DNA of 64,000 bases, taken from positions 1 to 64,000 of the forward strand of contig CAZQIC010000009.1 of the NCBI GenBank assembly GCA_964593555.1, written 5' to 3'. Shown here in pieces: positions 43,838-52,675 of the stretch (its first letter is position 1; each line of letters starts with the position of its first letter). The position numbers and the translations under genes are program-made. Under the pieces are notes generated by a model. The model did no database searches. It was not told the origin of the DNA and saw only the letters and a list, made by a program, of their open reading frames with translations. Source of the stretch: CAZQIC01 sp964593555. Its GTDB lineage: Bacteria > Bacteroidota > Bacteroidia > JAFLBG01.

Positions 43838-45610
43838 ATGAAAAAAATAATTGCTCCATTACTTTGCATCGCTATGCTGTCTGCATGTAACAACGATAAA
43901 AAAACTGAACAAACGGAAACCGTGAACTTAGATTCAAAATTTGAAAACTATAAAAATACCTTCATAGAAGAAATATGGAGATTGAACCCGGGCTGGGCCA
44001 CCGGATCGGGATATCACAAGTTTGATAGTATACTTGAAATACCCAATGCAGAATTAAGAGCCGCAAAGTTGCAAGCTTTCTCCATTATCATGGATAGCAT
44101 CAAAAGTTATGACGAAAATAAATTAAACTCATCCAACAAAATTTCCCTTTGGATGATGCGCGACCAGGTAGATGCATCCATGTGGTATATAAATATGTTT
44201 AAAGGACATGAGTGGGATGCGGCCAACTATAATGTGGGAGGCAGTTTCGCTGATATTTTAAATGGAACTTATGATAAGCTAGAGAACAGATTACATTCCA
44301 TAAATCTGAAATTAAATGGCGTTGCCGACTATTATAAAGCAGCAAGGGAGAGTATGAAGAATCCTACATTGGAGCATGTGGAACTTTCCATTATCCAGAA
44401 TAACGGATCCATTTCTATCTTCAAAGAATCGATCATTGATTCAGTGAAAAAATCTTCATTAAGCGAAGAAGAAAAAAAGGAAATTACGACAAAATCAGAA
44501 GCCGCAAAAGCTGCAATTGAAGCACATATTGAATGGCTTAATGAATTAAAAAAAGCCATCACACCTGAAACAGCAAGAAGTTTCCGTATTGGGAAAGAAC
44601 TATATGACCAGAAATTTAAACACGATATACAATCACGTTACACGGCAGAAGAAATATATAACAGGGCGTTAAAAAGAAAAACTGAACTGCATAGCGAGAT
44701 GGGTAAATTAAGTGCACAGCTTTGGAAAAAATATTTTAAAGACAAGCCCGCTCCTGCCGATACACTGGCCATGATACGTATAATGATAGATGAATTGTCA
44801 GGCCAGCATGTTCATCGTGATGCTTTATTAAGCTCTATTGACAAACAAATACCAGAGCTTGTTAAATTCATCAACGATAAAAATCTGATCTATATTGATC
44901 CTTCTAAACCTTTAGTAGTAAGAAAAACTCCTGATTATATGGAAGGCGGAGGCGCTGGAGCTTCTATCAATGCGCCTGGTCCTTACGAGAAAAATGCGAA
45001 CACGTATTACAACGTATCCTTACTTACCAATTACTCTGAGAAAGATGCCGAGAGTTATTTGCGCGAATACAACAAGTACATTTTGCAGATATTAAATATT
45101 CACGAAGCTATCCCTGGACATTATACACAACTGGTTTACAGCAATAACTCACCCGATATGATCAAAAGTATTTTTGGCAACGGGGCAATGGTTGAAGGCT
45201 GGGCAGTTTATGGCGAAAGAATGATGTTGGAAAATGGTTATGGAAACAATGAACCAGAAATGTGGCTAATGTATTATAAATGGCATTTACGTTCTGTATG
45301 CAATACTATATTAGATTACAGCGTGCACAAATTAGACATGAGTAAAGAAGATGCAATTGCTTTGCTAACCAAAGAAGCTTTCCAGCAAGAAAAAGAAGCG
45401 ACCAACAAATGGCGCAGGGCTTCTTTAACACAAGTACAATTGTGTTGCTACTTTACGGGCTTTTCTGAAATTTATGACCTGCGTGAAGAAATAAAAAAGA
45501 TTGAAGGCGATAAATTTGATCTTAAGAAGTTCCATGAAAAATTCCTGAGCTATGGAAGCGCTCCTGTGAAATACATCAGGCAACTGATGCTGGAAGACTT
45601 GAAAAAATAG
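43838..45610 (+). CDS. DUF885-family lipoprotein, probable metallopeptidase-like
   Basis: 590 residues from ATG 43838, beginning MKKIIAPLLCIAMLSAC, a lipoprotein signal with lipidated Cys at residue 17; a TTG 21 bp earlier is less likely. The family's HEAIPGHY segment is at residue 422, and a downstream EGWAVYGERMM segment holds a Glu, together resembling the zinc-binding set of HExxxGH peptidases. Length matches the family (550-620). Probably a periplasm- or surface-facing hydrolase. The substrate is unknown. Confidence 0.86.
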   Translation: MKKIIAPLLCIAMLSACNNDKKTEQTETVNLDSKFENYKNTFIEEIWRLNPGWATGSGYHKFDSILEIPNAELRAAKLQAFSIIMDSIKSYDENKLNSSNKISLWMMRDQVDASMWYINMFKGHEWDAANYNVGGSFADILNGTYDKLENRLHSINLKLNGVADYYKAARESMKNPTLEHVELSIIQNNGSISIFKESIIDSVKKSSLSEEEKKEITTKSEAAKAAIEAHIEWLNELKKAITPETARSFRIGKELYDQKFKHDIQSRYTAEEIYNRALKRKTELHSEMGKLSAQLWKKYFKDKPAPADTLAMIRIMIDELSGQHVHRDALLSSIDKQIPELVKFINDKNLIYIDPSKPLVVRKTPDYMEGGGAGASINAPGPYEKNANTYYNVSLLTNYSEKDAESYLREYNKYILQILNIHEAIPGHYTQLVYSNNSPDMIKSIFGNGAMVEGWAVYGERMMLENGYGNNEPEMWLMYYKWHLRSVCNTILDYSVHKLDMSKEDAIALLTKEAFQQEKEATNKWRRASLTQVQLCCYFTGFSEIYDLREEIKKIEGDKFDLKKFHEKFLSYGSAPVKYIRQLMLEDLKK

Positions 45611-45647
45611 TTTCGCGTTTAAGTTAAAAGTTGGGGGTGTTTCTGTT

Positions 45648-45670
45648 AGTTCGAGTCTGTCGAGAACAAC
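45648..45670. repeat. Single arm of the dispersed GTTCGAGTCTGTCGAGAAC repeat
   Basis: Lies in the 93-bp gap between the converging DUF885 and nucleotidylyltransferase genes. It is similar to the right arm of the repeat at 13910, without a partner arm. Confidence 0.5.
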
Positions 45671-45703
45671 ATAATATTACACTACAAGGACAATGCTAAT
45701 CTT

Positions 45704-46111
45704 TTATTTCGAAGAGATAATTTTATTCCAGAAATAGGATGTACTTAATCCGTGGCTTCTATCGGTATAATATATTTTATGGCCGAGATCATCACCTGTA
45801 ATTTTTTTTCCTTTGTAATCATCGCCTAAAAAACGGATATCAATTTTTTTACTCTTTAACAATTTCAAAAGATTCTCTTCCGAAGAATAGGTCAACACTT
45901 CATCCACCAGTTTACAGTTTTCCATGATCAGCTTACGGTGTTCAATAGAATACAAAGGTTTTCTTTTGCCGGGATTAATTTTTTCAGAAAGATGCTCGGC
46001 AGTATTGAGCGCTACAATTAAATAATCACAGTGCTGTTTACATTCCTGCAACATGAAGACATGTCCCGCATGGAACAAATCAAAAACACCGCATGCAAAG
46101 CCAACCACCAT
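45704..46111 (-). CDS. Nucleotidylyltransferase (TagD/RfaE2-like cytidylyl- or adenylyltransferase)
   Basis: 135 residues, the length of a one-domain cytidylyltransferase. Visible are CGVFDLFHAGHVFML (the HxGH nucleotide-binding motif) and RSHGLSTSYF, the counterpart of the RTEGISTT motif. It activates a phosphosugar or polyol phosphate with CTP or ATP. It is the promoter-distal gene of the surface-glycan operon. With the SIS isomerase and epimerase nearby it could provide an NDP-heptose or CDP-glycerol-type donor; no kinase is found in the window. Confidence 0.86.
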   Translation of the reverse strand: MVVGFACGVFDLFHAGHVFMLQECKQHCDYLIVALNTAEHLSEKINPGKRKPLYSIEHRKLIMENCKLVDEVLTYSSEENLLKLLKSKKIDIRFLGDDYKGKKITGDDLGHKIYYTDRSHGLSTSYFWNKIISSK

Positions 46112-46184
46112 TAGTTTTTAATTTTACTTTAAAGGTTCAAACCATTTTAATGAAAAGTAGAACCATCACTTTTATTTTTTTATT

Positions 46185-47111
46185 TTACTTGCCAGTGCTG
46201 GTTTCAGATTTAACGTAATCTTCTAATTTATGATCAGGTTTCCATTTTAACACAGAGGTCGCTTTTGTAATATCAGCAAAAGTTATTTCGGCTTCCCCTT
46301 CCCTCTTTGTAATAAAATCATATTTATCGCTTATCATTTTAGCAAGTTCCAAAACGCTAAGTGTACTTCCGTAACCAACATTAAAATACGAGTTTAATTT
46401 TTCAGGATGGACTGCAGCCATGTAATTTGCTTTTGCAATATCATACACATGAACAAAATCACGCTTTTGAGCGCCATCACCAGTAACCAATAATTTTTGT
46501 CCGGCTTTAAATTTATTTAAAAAAATCCCTACTACACTTGAGTATGCGTTGAATGCGTTAGCCGGGTTAAATGAACGCGGACCATAAGGGTTAAAATAAC
46601 GAAGCGTTACATAATTCAATGGATAACGTGTTGCAATGAGTTCTAAATATTTTTCAAATTCATATTTCTGAAAAGCATAAGGACTCAGACAATCAATTTT
46701 TTCCGTTTCAGGTGTAGGGATCTGTATCGGCGTTCCGTATACTGCACTGGACCCGCTGTACACCAATTTAGGATAATGATTTTCCTTTATCATTAACTCC
46801 AGTAAATACACAGAAACATTCAGATTAGCTTCAATGTGTACATTGATCAATTCAAAGCTCGGTTGTATCCTCGGCAAGGCGGCCAAATGAAAAACACATT
46901 GATAAGGCTTTAGTGAGGTGATGCTTTTAACATCATTTTCCACAAATGAAAAACGCTTATTACCAATGTGATGTTGGATATTATTTTTATTACCTGTAGA
47001 GCAATTATCAATACCAACAATTTCCCAATTGGTATTTTTAATTAAATAATCAAGAAGGTTTGAGCCAATAAAGCCCGCAACTCCAGTAATTAGAACTTTA
47101 TTGATCGTCAT
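46185..47111 (-). CDS. NAD-dependent epimerase/dehydratase (UDP-glucose 4-epimerase-like)
   Basis: 308 residues, extended SDR fold. The N-terminal VLITGVAGFIGSNLLDYL is the GxxGxxG NAD site; the catalytic Tyr-Lys pair is YAFQK near residue 149, with SSAVYG before it. RYFNPYGPR, then VTGDGAQKRDFVHV, are typical of UDP-sugar epimerases. The sugar substrate cannot be fixed. It is 2 bp after the SIS-domain gene. Confidence 0.9.
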   Translation of the reverse strand: MTINKVLITGVAGFIGSNLLDYLIKNTNWEIVGIDNCSTGNKNNIQHHIGNKRFSFVENDVKSITSLKPYQCVFHLAALPRIQPSFELINVHIEANLNVSVYLLELMIKENHYPKLVYSGSSAVYGTPIQIPTPETEKIDCLSPYAFQKYEFEKYLELIATRYPLNYVTLRYFNPYGPRSFNPANAFNAYSSVVGIFLNKFKAGQKLLVTGDGAQKRDFVHVYDIAKANYMAAVHPEKLNSYFNVGYGSTLSVLELAKMISDKYDFITKREGEAEITFADITKATSVLKWKPDHKLEDYVKSETSTGK

Positions 47112-47113
47112 TG

Positions 47114-47641
47114 TTATTTACGTAACAAAACCAATTCGTCGAGAATAGAATGAAGCACAACCTGGTGGAAACATTCAGCAATACCGAAATTTTCAATAGG
47201 CAAATGAAAATTAATATTTCCTTTTTGCTTGAGCGGATTACCGGGCTTAAAACCAGTGAGCGTTATTACCTGTCCTCCAACTGATTTTGCCTGATCAACT
47301 GCATTAATAATATTCATCGAGTTGCCTGAACTACTAATCCCAACAAGTACATCATCTTTTTCAAAAAAGACTTTTAACCATTCGGCCATTGCCTTTTCAT
47401 AACCATAATCATTGGCAAAACAAGTGATAAGTGCTGCATCTGAAAAAGAAAAAGTCTGGTAACGGCCAATTTTCGCAAAATCTTCCATCATGTGCGAACA
47501 AATGGAATTAGAACCTCCATTACCGATAAAAAATATTCTTTTTTTATTTTTCAGTAATTGAATTGACTTTTCCTGATGTTCCTGGAATTCTTTTCCCGTA
47601 AAATATGAGGAATAGAATTTATTATAGTCGTTTATTAGCAT
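47114..47641 (-). CDS. SIS-domain phosphosugar isomerase (GmhA-like)
   Basis: 175 residues from ATG at 47641; an alternative start upstream would overlap the preceding gene by 59 bp and add a non-conserved leader. FFIGNGGSNSICSHMMEDF is the GmhA-type sugar-phosphate site, and GISSSGNSMNIINAV follows. The histidine-bearing C-terminal segment is AECFHQVVLHSILDEL. It isomerises a ketose phosphate to an aldose-phosphate, as in heptose synthesis. It fits with the nucleotidylyltransferase of this locus. Confidence 0.88.
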   Translation of the reverse strand: MLINDYNKFYSSYFTGKEFQEHQEKSIQLLKNKKRIFFIGNGGSNSICSHMMEDFAKIGRYQTFSFSDAALITCFANDYGYEKAMAEWLKVFFEKDDVLVGISSSGNSMNIINAVDQAKSVGGQVITLTGFKPGNPLKQKGNINFHLPIENFGIAECFHQVVLHSILDELVLLRK

Positions 47642-47642
47642 A

Positions 47643-48671
47643 TCAAATATCCTTTGTATGATTCTTAACAAAGTTAACAATTTCCTCCTCAGTAAACGCA
47701 AAAGCCAATGGGTGCTTATTTCCCAGGGAATGCCTGAAACGCAGGGTATTGTTCATGCTTCCGATATCGGAAACGGTTTTACCACCGTTATAAATGATAA
47801 GAACCTTGCAGTTAAGATATTCACCCAGGTTGTTTACACCTGAATGCTGAGTAATAATAAGATTTGAGTTCGCTACCTTCTCGTATATTTTTGCGTTATC
47901 AGTTGAAACACATATCTCAACCTTATCAGAAGGCATAATATCCAATACCTGGGAAGGGTGCCCGGTTATATAAATTTTATCAAAGTAAGGTTTAATAAGT
48001 TCAATAAGCACTGGATAATCCCATTGCTTACCATTATTATGCGATTCCTTAGCCCCTTTACTCCTTGGAAAAATACAGCAGGCATTTTCCTGTTTTGTCA
48101 TGTATACTTTTTTAAGATCGTATACATGAGTATGGCTATTCATTAACCAATTGCGGTGAATAAACCAATAATAATAGTCATCTCCGATATTCCAAAAAGG
48201 CAAGCCCGAGGACTTTGCCTCATTTTCGAATTTTTTAATTTCCTCCTGCACATCCTTGGGTGGGACGGTATTGTTGCTTTTAGGAGGGACTTCTGGAAAG
48301 AAATCTCTCAGTGGTCTGAAATCATGAATAATACTTTTTCCGGTTTCATCAACAAGCAAAGGTTTGTGCAATTCCATTCCACAGTAAATAATCTTAATTC
48401 CATCTTTATGTAAGTACATTAAGAACGGAGCGGTATGCGCAAGCATATGGCCGTACTCACCCTTAAAAGGTCCATAATAACATTTACCAAGCTGAATTGT
48501 TTTTTTTAAGCGTTGATTGGTCTTAAAATAACTCCAATAAATTTTTATCCAGAAAAGAACAAGCCTTATTCCTCTGATGTTGTTTTGCAAAGCAAAACTT
48601 TTATTATCAGAGAATAAGTACGGAAAGGTATAACCGTCGACTTCAGATTGATATTCTTTATCCTTATTCAT
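47643..48671 (-). CDS. Unclassified glycosyltransferase-like protein (possible GT-B fold)
   Basis: 342 residues, no signal peptide, one possible hydrophobic patch near residue 38. The second half looks like the nucleotide-binding half of a GT-B enzyme: KIYITGHPSQVLDIM, then NLIITQHSGVNNLGEYL, a segment usual in sialyl-, heptosyl- or ADP-heptose-type transferases. No standard GT family can be assigned by eye. It is placed between a GT4 gene and the SIS gene with 1-2 bp spacing, so a glycan role is likely. Confidence 0.6.
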   Translation of the reverse strand: MNKDKEYQSEVDGYTFPYLFSDNKSFALQNNIRGIRLVLFWIKIYWSYFKTNQRLKKTIQLGKCYYGPFKGEYGHMLAHTAPFLMYLHKDGIKIIYCGMELHKPLLVDETGKSIIHDFRPLRDFFPEVPPKSNNTVPPKDVQEEIKKFENEAKSSGLPFWNIGDDYYYWFIHRNWLMNSHTHVYDLKKVYMTKQENACCIFPRSKGAKESHNNGKQWDYPVLIELIKPYFDKIYITGHPSQVLDIMPSDKVEICVSTDNAKIYEKVANSNLIITQHSGVNNLGEYLNCKVLIIYNGGKTVSDIGSMNNTLRFRHSLGNKHPLAFAFTEEEIVNFVKNHTKDI

Positions 48672-48673
48672 AC

Positions 48674-49840
48674 TTATTCGAATCTACTCCAAAATTTATC
48701 TATGTCCTTTATGAAATTTTCAGGTGTATGCACTTCCCTGGTAAGACGAATACTTTCCTTAGCCATTGGTTCATGTGATTCAGGATGATTAATATAATAT
48801 TTTAATGCCTCAGCAAGTTCTTCTGCAGAATCACTGTTTAACAATAAGCCATTCTTCATATGATTAACGAAGTAACTTGTCTGACCAACATTGCGGGCAA
48901 TAATTGCATTGCCTGCCGCCATGGCTTCGTTAATGGCCTGAGAAGGGAAATTTTCCAAATCCATAGTTGATACAAAACATTTAGATTCAACAAGGACTTC
49001 TGCCATATCGTTTGTAACACCTAAAAAAATATGGTCGTTCAAATCGTACTCCTGAATTTTTTTTTGAATCTCAGAAAGAAGAGGTCCTCCACCAAACATT
49101 TTAAATTGCCATAGCTTAAACAGATCATCTGGAATACTTTTTTTCAGAAGATAAATAGCCGCAATAAAAAGCAACGGTCGTTTTCTTTCTATCAGTCTCG
49201 AAGCATAAACAAATTGATTTTTCTTTTGTTTTGAAGAACCAAGACGATTGGAAATTGTCGAAAATCTTGTTTTTATAGTCTCAATGATTGGCTTACTTTT
49301 TATCCAACCATTTTTTTCAGCTTGTTCTTTGAAATGTTCATACCATGAATAAACTCCACTTATGCTAATATGGTCAAACAGAGGATTATATTTTTTCACA
49401 TAATCATCATACCTGGGCATAATTTTGTTTGCCAATGTGTAGGAAAGTTCCGCGTCGACTATGTTAAGAATTATTTTGGGCCTAATGGACATGGGAGACT
49501 TTTCCAAAAACTTAAGCCTCGAAAAATAATGTCTCCCGTATGAAGCAACATGGACAATTTTTATATTATTATAAACACACTTGAATATAAAATCAATCCC
49601 CTCTATCTTATCTTTGAATCTATTATTTACATTTTTGAGAACGATGATCCTATCAGGGTATTTGATCTTATTAAGTTTTTTCAATACCTCCAAAGAACTC
49701 CTATCGGTAATGAGAAATAATTTATTTTTGGGTTTTTTTTGATCGTTATAAACATCAATAAAATCGGCGAAGAACCGTTCCGCACCTCCAACCGGTCCGG
49801 CATTAAAGCCCAACCCCAACAAGACAATTCCTATATTCAC
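48674..49840 (-). CDS. Glycosyltransferase family 4
   Basis: 388 residues, GT-B fold. The N-terminal GLGFNAGPVGGAERFFADF is the acceptor-side glycine loop; the nucleotide-sugar half has KNQFVYASRLIERKRPLLFI and the E-x7-E motif in ENFPSQAINEAMAAGN. It transfers a sugar, probably at the cytoplasmic face during unit assembly. It lies 2 bp from the next gene. Confidence 0.9.
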   Translation of the reverse strand: MNIGIVLLGLGFNAGPVGGAERFFADFIDVYNDQKKPKNKLFLITDRSSLEVLKKLNKIKYPDRIIVLKNVNNRFKDKIEGIDFIFKCVYNNIKIVHVASYGRHYFSRLKFLEKSPMSIRPKIILNIVDAELSYTLANKIMPRYDDYVKKYNPLFDHISISGVYSWYEHFKEQAEKNGWIKSKPIIETIKTRFSTISNRLGSSKQKKNQFVYASRLIERKRPLLFIAAIYLLKKSIPDDLFKLWQFKMFGGGPLLSEIQKKIQEYDLNDHIFLGVTNDMAEVLVESKCFVSTMDLENFPSQAINEAMAAGNAIIARNVGQTSYFVNHMKNGLLLNSDSAEELAEALKYYINHPESHEPMAKESIRLTREVHTPENFIKDIDKFWSRFE

Positions 49841-49890
49841 CTAAGTTGATCGATTAAAATAAAACTTAATTTATACTAAGGAATATATAT

Positions 49891-50790
49891 CTATTTATTA
49901 TCTCTTATTTTTTTTGCAGGGTTACCAACAACAACAGAATTATCTTCAACATCACGAATTACAACAGATCCCATTCCTATCAAACAATTATTTCCAATTT
50001 TTATTTTATTTAAAACAGAAACTCCAGGAGAAATCCATGTATCCTCGCCAATTTTTGAACTTCCACCAATAACTGTGTTCGCAATAATAAGGGATCTTTT
50101 TCCAACTACAACTCCGTGCGCAATGTGAACCAGGTTATCTACCTTAACATTTTCACATAAAATAGTGCTGCCTAATACTGCCCTGTCAATACAGGTATTA
50201 TTTCCAACCTCCACACAATCCTCCAATACAACATTTCCTATATGAGGGATAAGTTCATAAACGGAATCTGTTCCTTTTGTATAACCAAAGCCAATACCCC
50301 CAATTGTATTATTAGCACCAATAACCACATTTTTACCAATGATTGTGTTTCTATAAATTATTGTATTATGACCTATCTGAGAATTATCACCAACATTACA
50401 TCCTTCCTCCAATACTACACCATCACCAACAAACACGTTCTTACCCAATTTTACATTTTCATGAATTTTTGCAGTCGAAGAAATAAAATCTTTATAATGA
50501 TCCTTATAAAAAAACAGTGTAAGTATTTCTTTAAAGGTATTTCTCGGCTGAGCACATATGATATAATTACAATCTTTATTAAGACTCACTTGAGAAATTT
50601 TTTCAGAACAAATAATAGTGCCATGCTGCATCCTCCCGAGAATATCAATATTCTTATCGCTGCACCAGCATAGGATATCGTTTCTTTCATTTGACTCGTT
50701 TAATTCGATAAGTTCAGAAACAAATACATCGTCGGACCCAATGTACTTCAGGTAATTTATCTTTGACAGTATTGTCTTTAAAGGGAGCAT
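49891..50790 (-). CDS. LpxD-like hexapeptide-repeat acyltransferase
   Basis: 299 residues. Residues 1-100 form an LpxD-type N-terminal domain; from about 108 (KIHENVKLGKNVFVGDGV) a left-handed beta-helix of hexapeptide repeats runs to about 285. The catalytic-His region appears as VDNLVHIAHGVVVGK near residue 223. LpxD N-acylates UDP-3-acyl-glucosamine in lipid A synthesis. Its position, 10 bp after a PIG-L deacetylase gene in a glycan locus, suggests acylation of another amino sugar instead; housekeeping lpxD normally sits with lpxC/fabZ. Confidence 0.82.
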   Translation of the reverse strand: MLPLKTILSKINYLKYIGSDDVFVSELIELNESNERNDILCWCSDKNIDILGRMQHGTIICSEKISQVSLNKDCNYIICAQPRNTFKEILTLFFYKDHYKDFISSTAKIHENVKLGKNVFVGDGVVLEEGCNVGDNSQIGHNTIIYRNTIIGKNVVIGANNTIGGIGFGYTKGTDSVYELIPHIGNVVLEDCVEVGNNTCIDRAVLGSTILCENVKVDNLVHIAHGVVVGKRSLIIANTVIGGSSKIGEDTWISPGVSVLNKIKIGNNCLIGMGSVVIRDVEDNSVVVGNPAKKIRDNK

Positions 50791-50800
50791 TTAGATATTT

Positions 50801-51439
50801 TTAAAGAATCCATCTTATAACTTCAAAAGTTTCAGCAAACTTTGTATTTATCTGAACTCCTCTCGTTCGAGCAAGTGATCTTAAAAACTCTTCATTTGCA
50901 TAACTACGATGCATCTGTGATTTATATTCCTTAAGAGCCTCTACTTTAATATTTATATGTTCTTCTTCCAAATGCATAAATGCCGAGGTAGCAAAATTTA
51001 AATTATTCCAGGGCAACTCATAACATAAGATACTACAAAATTTAAATGCCCTTATACCTTCCTGAGCAATAGTATAATGATCCTGATGAAGATCATTGAT
51101 AGAAGGCATAAAAATTATATCGGGATTTATATTTGTTCTAAGCTTTAGTAAGTCATCCAGAATATTTTGCCGTTTATAATTAAACGTCCTAACCTCGTAT
51201 TCAAAAAGAAAAAGATTTTCAGGTTTTATACCCAATTTGGCAGTTGCTGCTTTTACCTCAGTAATTAATATATCAGAAGGAAATTCTTTTAGAACAGATT
51301 GCTGACAGGAAGAAAAAGCTGCATAATAAACCTCATTACCCAAACCAATTAATTTAGAAATTGTCCCACCACAACCAAACTCACCATCGTCTGTATGGGG
51401 TGCTAATACCAGAATACGCTTGTTGGTTATATTCATCAT
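50801..51439 (-). CDS. PIG-L-family N-acetylglucosaminyl deacetylase-like protein
   Basis: 212 residues. LAPHTDDGEFGCGGTIS (variant of the AHPDDE zinc motif) is near residue 13, and DLHQDHYTIAQEG supplies the second zinc-histidine set near residue 119. It removes the acetyl group from an N-acetylated sugar. Its start is ATGATG, so either of two adjacent codons could be used. It is immediately upstream of the LpxD-like acyltransferase, a deacetylase plus acyltransferase pair. Confidence 0.88.
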   Translation of the reverse strand: MMNITNKRILVLAPHTDDGEFGCGGTISKLIGLGNEVYYAAFSSCQQSVLKEFPSDILITEVKAATAKLGIKPENLFLFEYEVRTFNYKRQNILDDLLKLRTNINPDIIFMPSINDLHQDHYTIAQEGIRAFKFCSILCYELPWNNLNFATSAFMHLEEEHINIKVEALKEYKSQMHRSYANEEFLRSLARTRGVQINTKFAETFEVIRWIL

Positions 51440-51482
51440 TAATTTTATTAAATACTAAAATACTAAAATAAAATCAGTTACT

Positions 51483-52661
51483 CTAAAAGGCCTTTTCCAC
51501 CAAATCTAAAATTATTCTTTCATCATACTCAAAACTTAATTCATGTGCATACTTGTCCACATTTCTTTTATATTCATGGATTTTCTCTCTTGTTATTTGT
51601 TTTAAAGCATTTGCCATCGACAAAGCCGCATCATCTTCTACAACTACCCCTAAATTATACTTTTTTACATACGATTTCATTTCTACAGACGATGAAACAA
51701 CAATTGCTAACCTGGCCTGCACAAAGTCAAAAAATTTATTTGGCAAACAATTAATATGGTTAAAATTTACCGCCTTCACATTATAAACGCCAATATCAAA
51801 TTGATTTATAAAAGGTATGATTTCAGATTCTTCTACTGCATCCAGAAAAAAAACATTTGGATACGCCTTTGTCATTTCTTTTAATCTTTCATAATATTCC
51901 TTATGAACAACAGTAAGCATTAAGTATAATTCGAAATTACCAGGCAAATAATTCATCATTTGAATCATTTCTTCAATGCCCCTTGACTTAATAGATGCTC
52001 CGTGATGAATGAGTTTTATTTTTTCAGAACTGGAATATACCGGTAAAATCCTGGTATACTTTTTTGAATTTCTAATCACCACAGCATTTTTAAAACCGAA
52101 TTCTTCCTCATATTTCTTTAATATTCCTTCTGATACAATAAAAGAATAATCTATTATACCTGACACTCTGCGCAGAACAATATCAATCTGTTTTTTTCTT
52201 TGGTTCCAATTTTCAAGATTCTCAAACTGCAATGGATAATACTCGTGCGCATTAAAAATCACTTTCACTCCAGGCTGCTTTTTCTTTAAATATTCCGCAA
52301 TAATAAGACCACTCATATGGTGAGCAATGACAATATCCACGTTTAGACCGGCTAATTGCTTAATAATTTTGTGACTGGGGTAAACTTCATTAACTGATTG
52401 GTTTATTTTTTTTAAGTATGAAAAATAGATCACCCTATAAAAAAAGGAAATTAATTTTCTAAAAATTAAAGGGTATTGTTTATGAAAGCTCCATTTCTGA
52501 GGTTTATAATTGTAGTATTGAATATGCTTAACAGAAGGGTCCTTTATTATTTGCTTAGCTAATACATACGTTTCATATTTGTTTGCTAATAAATTATATA
52601 CCGACCATAACCGAGGTGCGTTATTTATATTATCAATATTTATAAAAAGTATTTTTTTCAT
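51483..52661 (-). CDS. Glycosyltransferase (GT4-like)
   Basis: 392 residues. Two Rossmann-like halves are visible: KILFINIDNINNAPRLWSVYN at the start and LIHHGASIKSRGIEEMI midway. The C-terminal INCLPNKFFDFVQARLAIVVSS replaces the usual E-x7-E motif, so it is a divergent GT4 member. It is separated by 14 bp from the next GT4 gene. Confidence 0.82.
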   Translation of the reverse strand: MKKILFINIDNINNAPRLWSVYNLLANKYETYVLAKQIIKDPSVKHIQYYNYKPQKWSFHKQYPLIFRKLISFFYRVIYFSYLKKINQSVNEVYPSHKIIKQLAGLNVDIVIAHHMSGLIIAEYLKKKQPGVKVIFNAHEYYPLQFENLENWNQRKKQIDIVLRRVSGIIDYSFIVSEGILKKYEEEFGFKNAVVIRNSKKYTRILPVYSSSEKIKLIHHGASIKSRGIEEMIQMMNYLPGNFELYLMLTVVHKEYYERLKEMTKAYPNVFFLDAVEESEIIPFINQFDIGVYNVKAVNFNHINCLPNKFFDFVQARLAIVVSSSVEMKSYVKKYNLGVVVEDDAALSMANALKQITREKIHEYKRNVDKYAHELSFEYDERIILDLVEKAF

Positions 52662-52675
52662 TAATTGGTTTATAC

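Noticed and set aside
45704..46111. Complete heptose pathway
   Set aside because: A GmhA-like isomerase and a nucleotidylyltransferase are present, but no kinase or phosphatase was found in the window, so a heptose product is not claimed.
50242..50673. 143-codon plus-strand open frame
   Set aside because: It is antisense to the LpxD-like hexapeptide repeats, which produce repeated Thr/Asn/Ile codons on the other strand.
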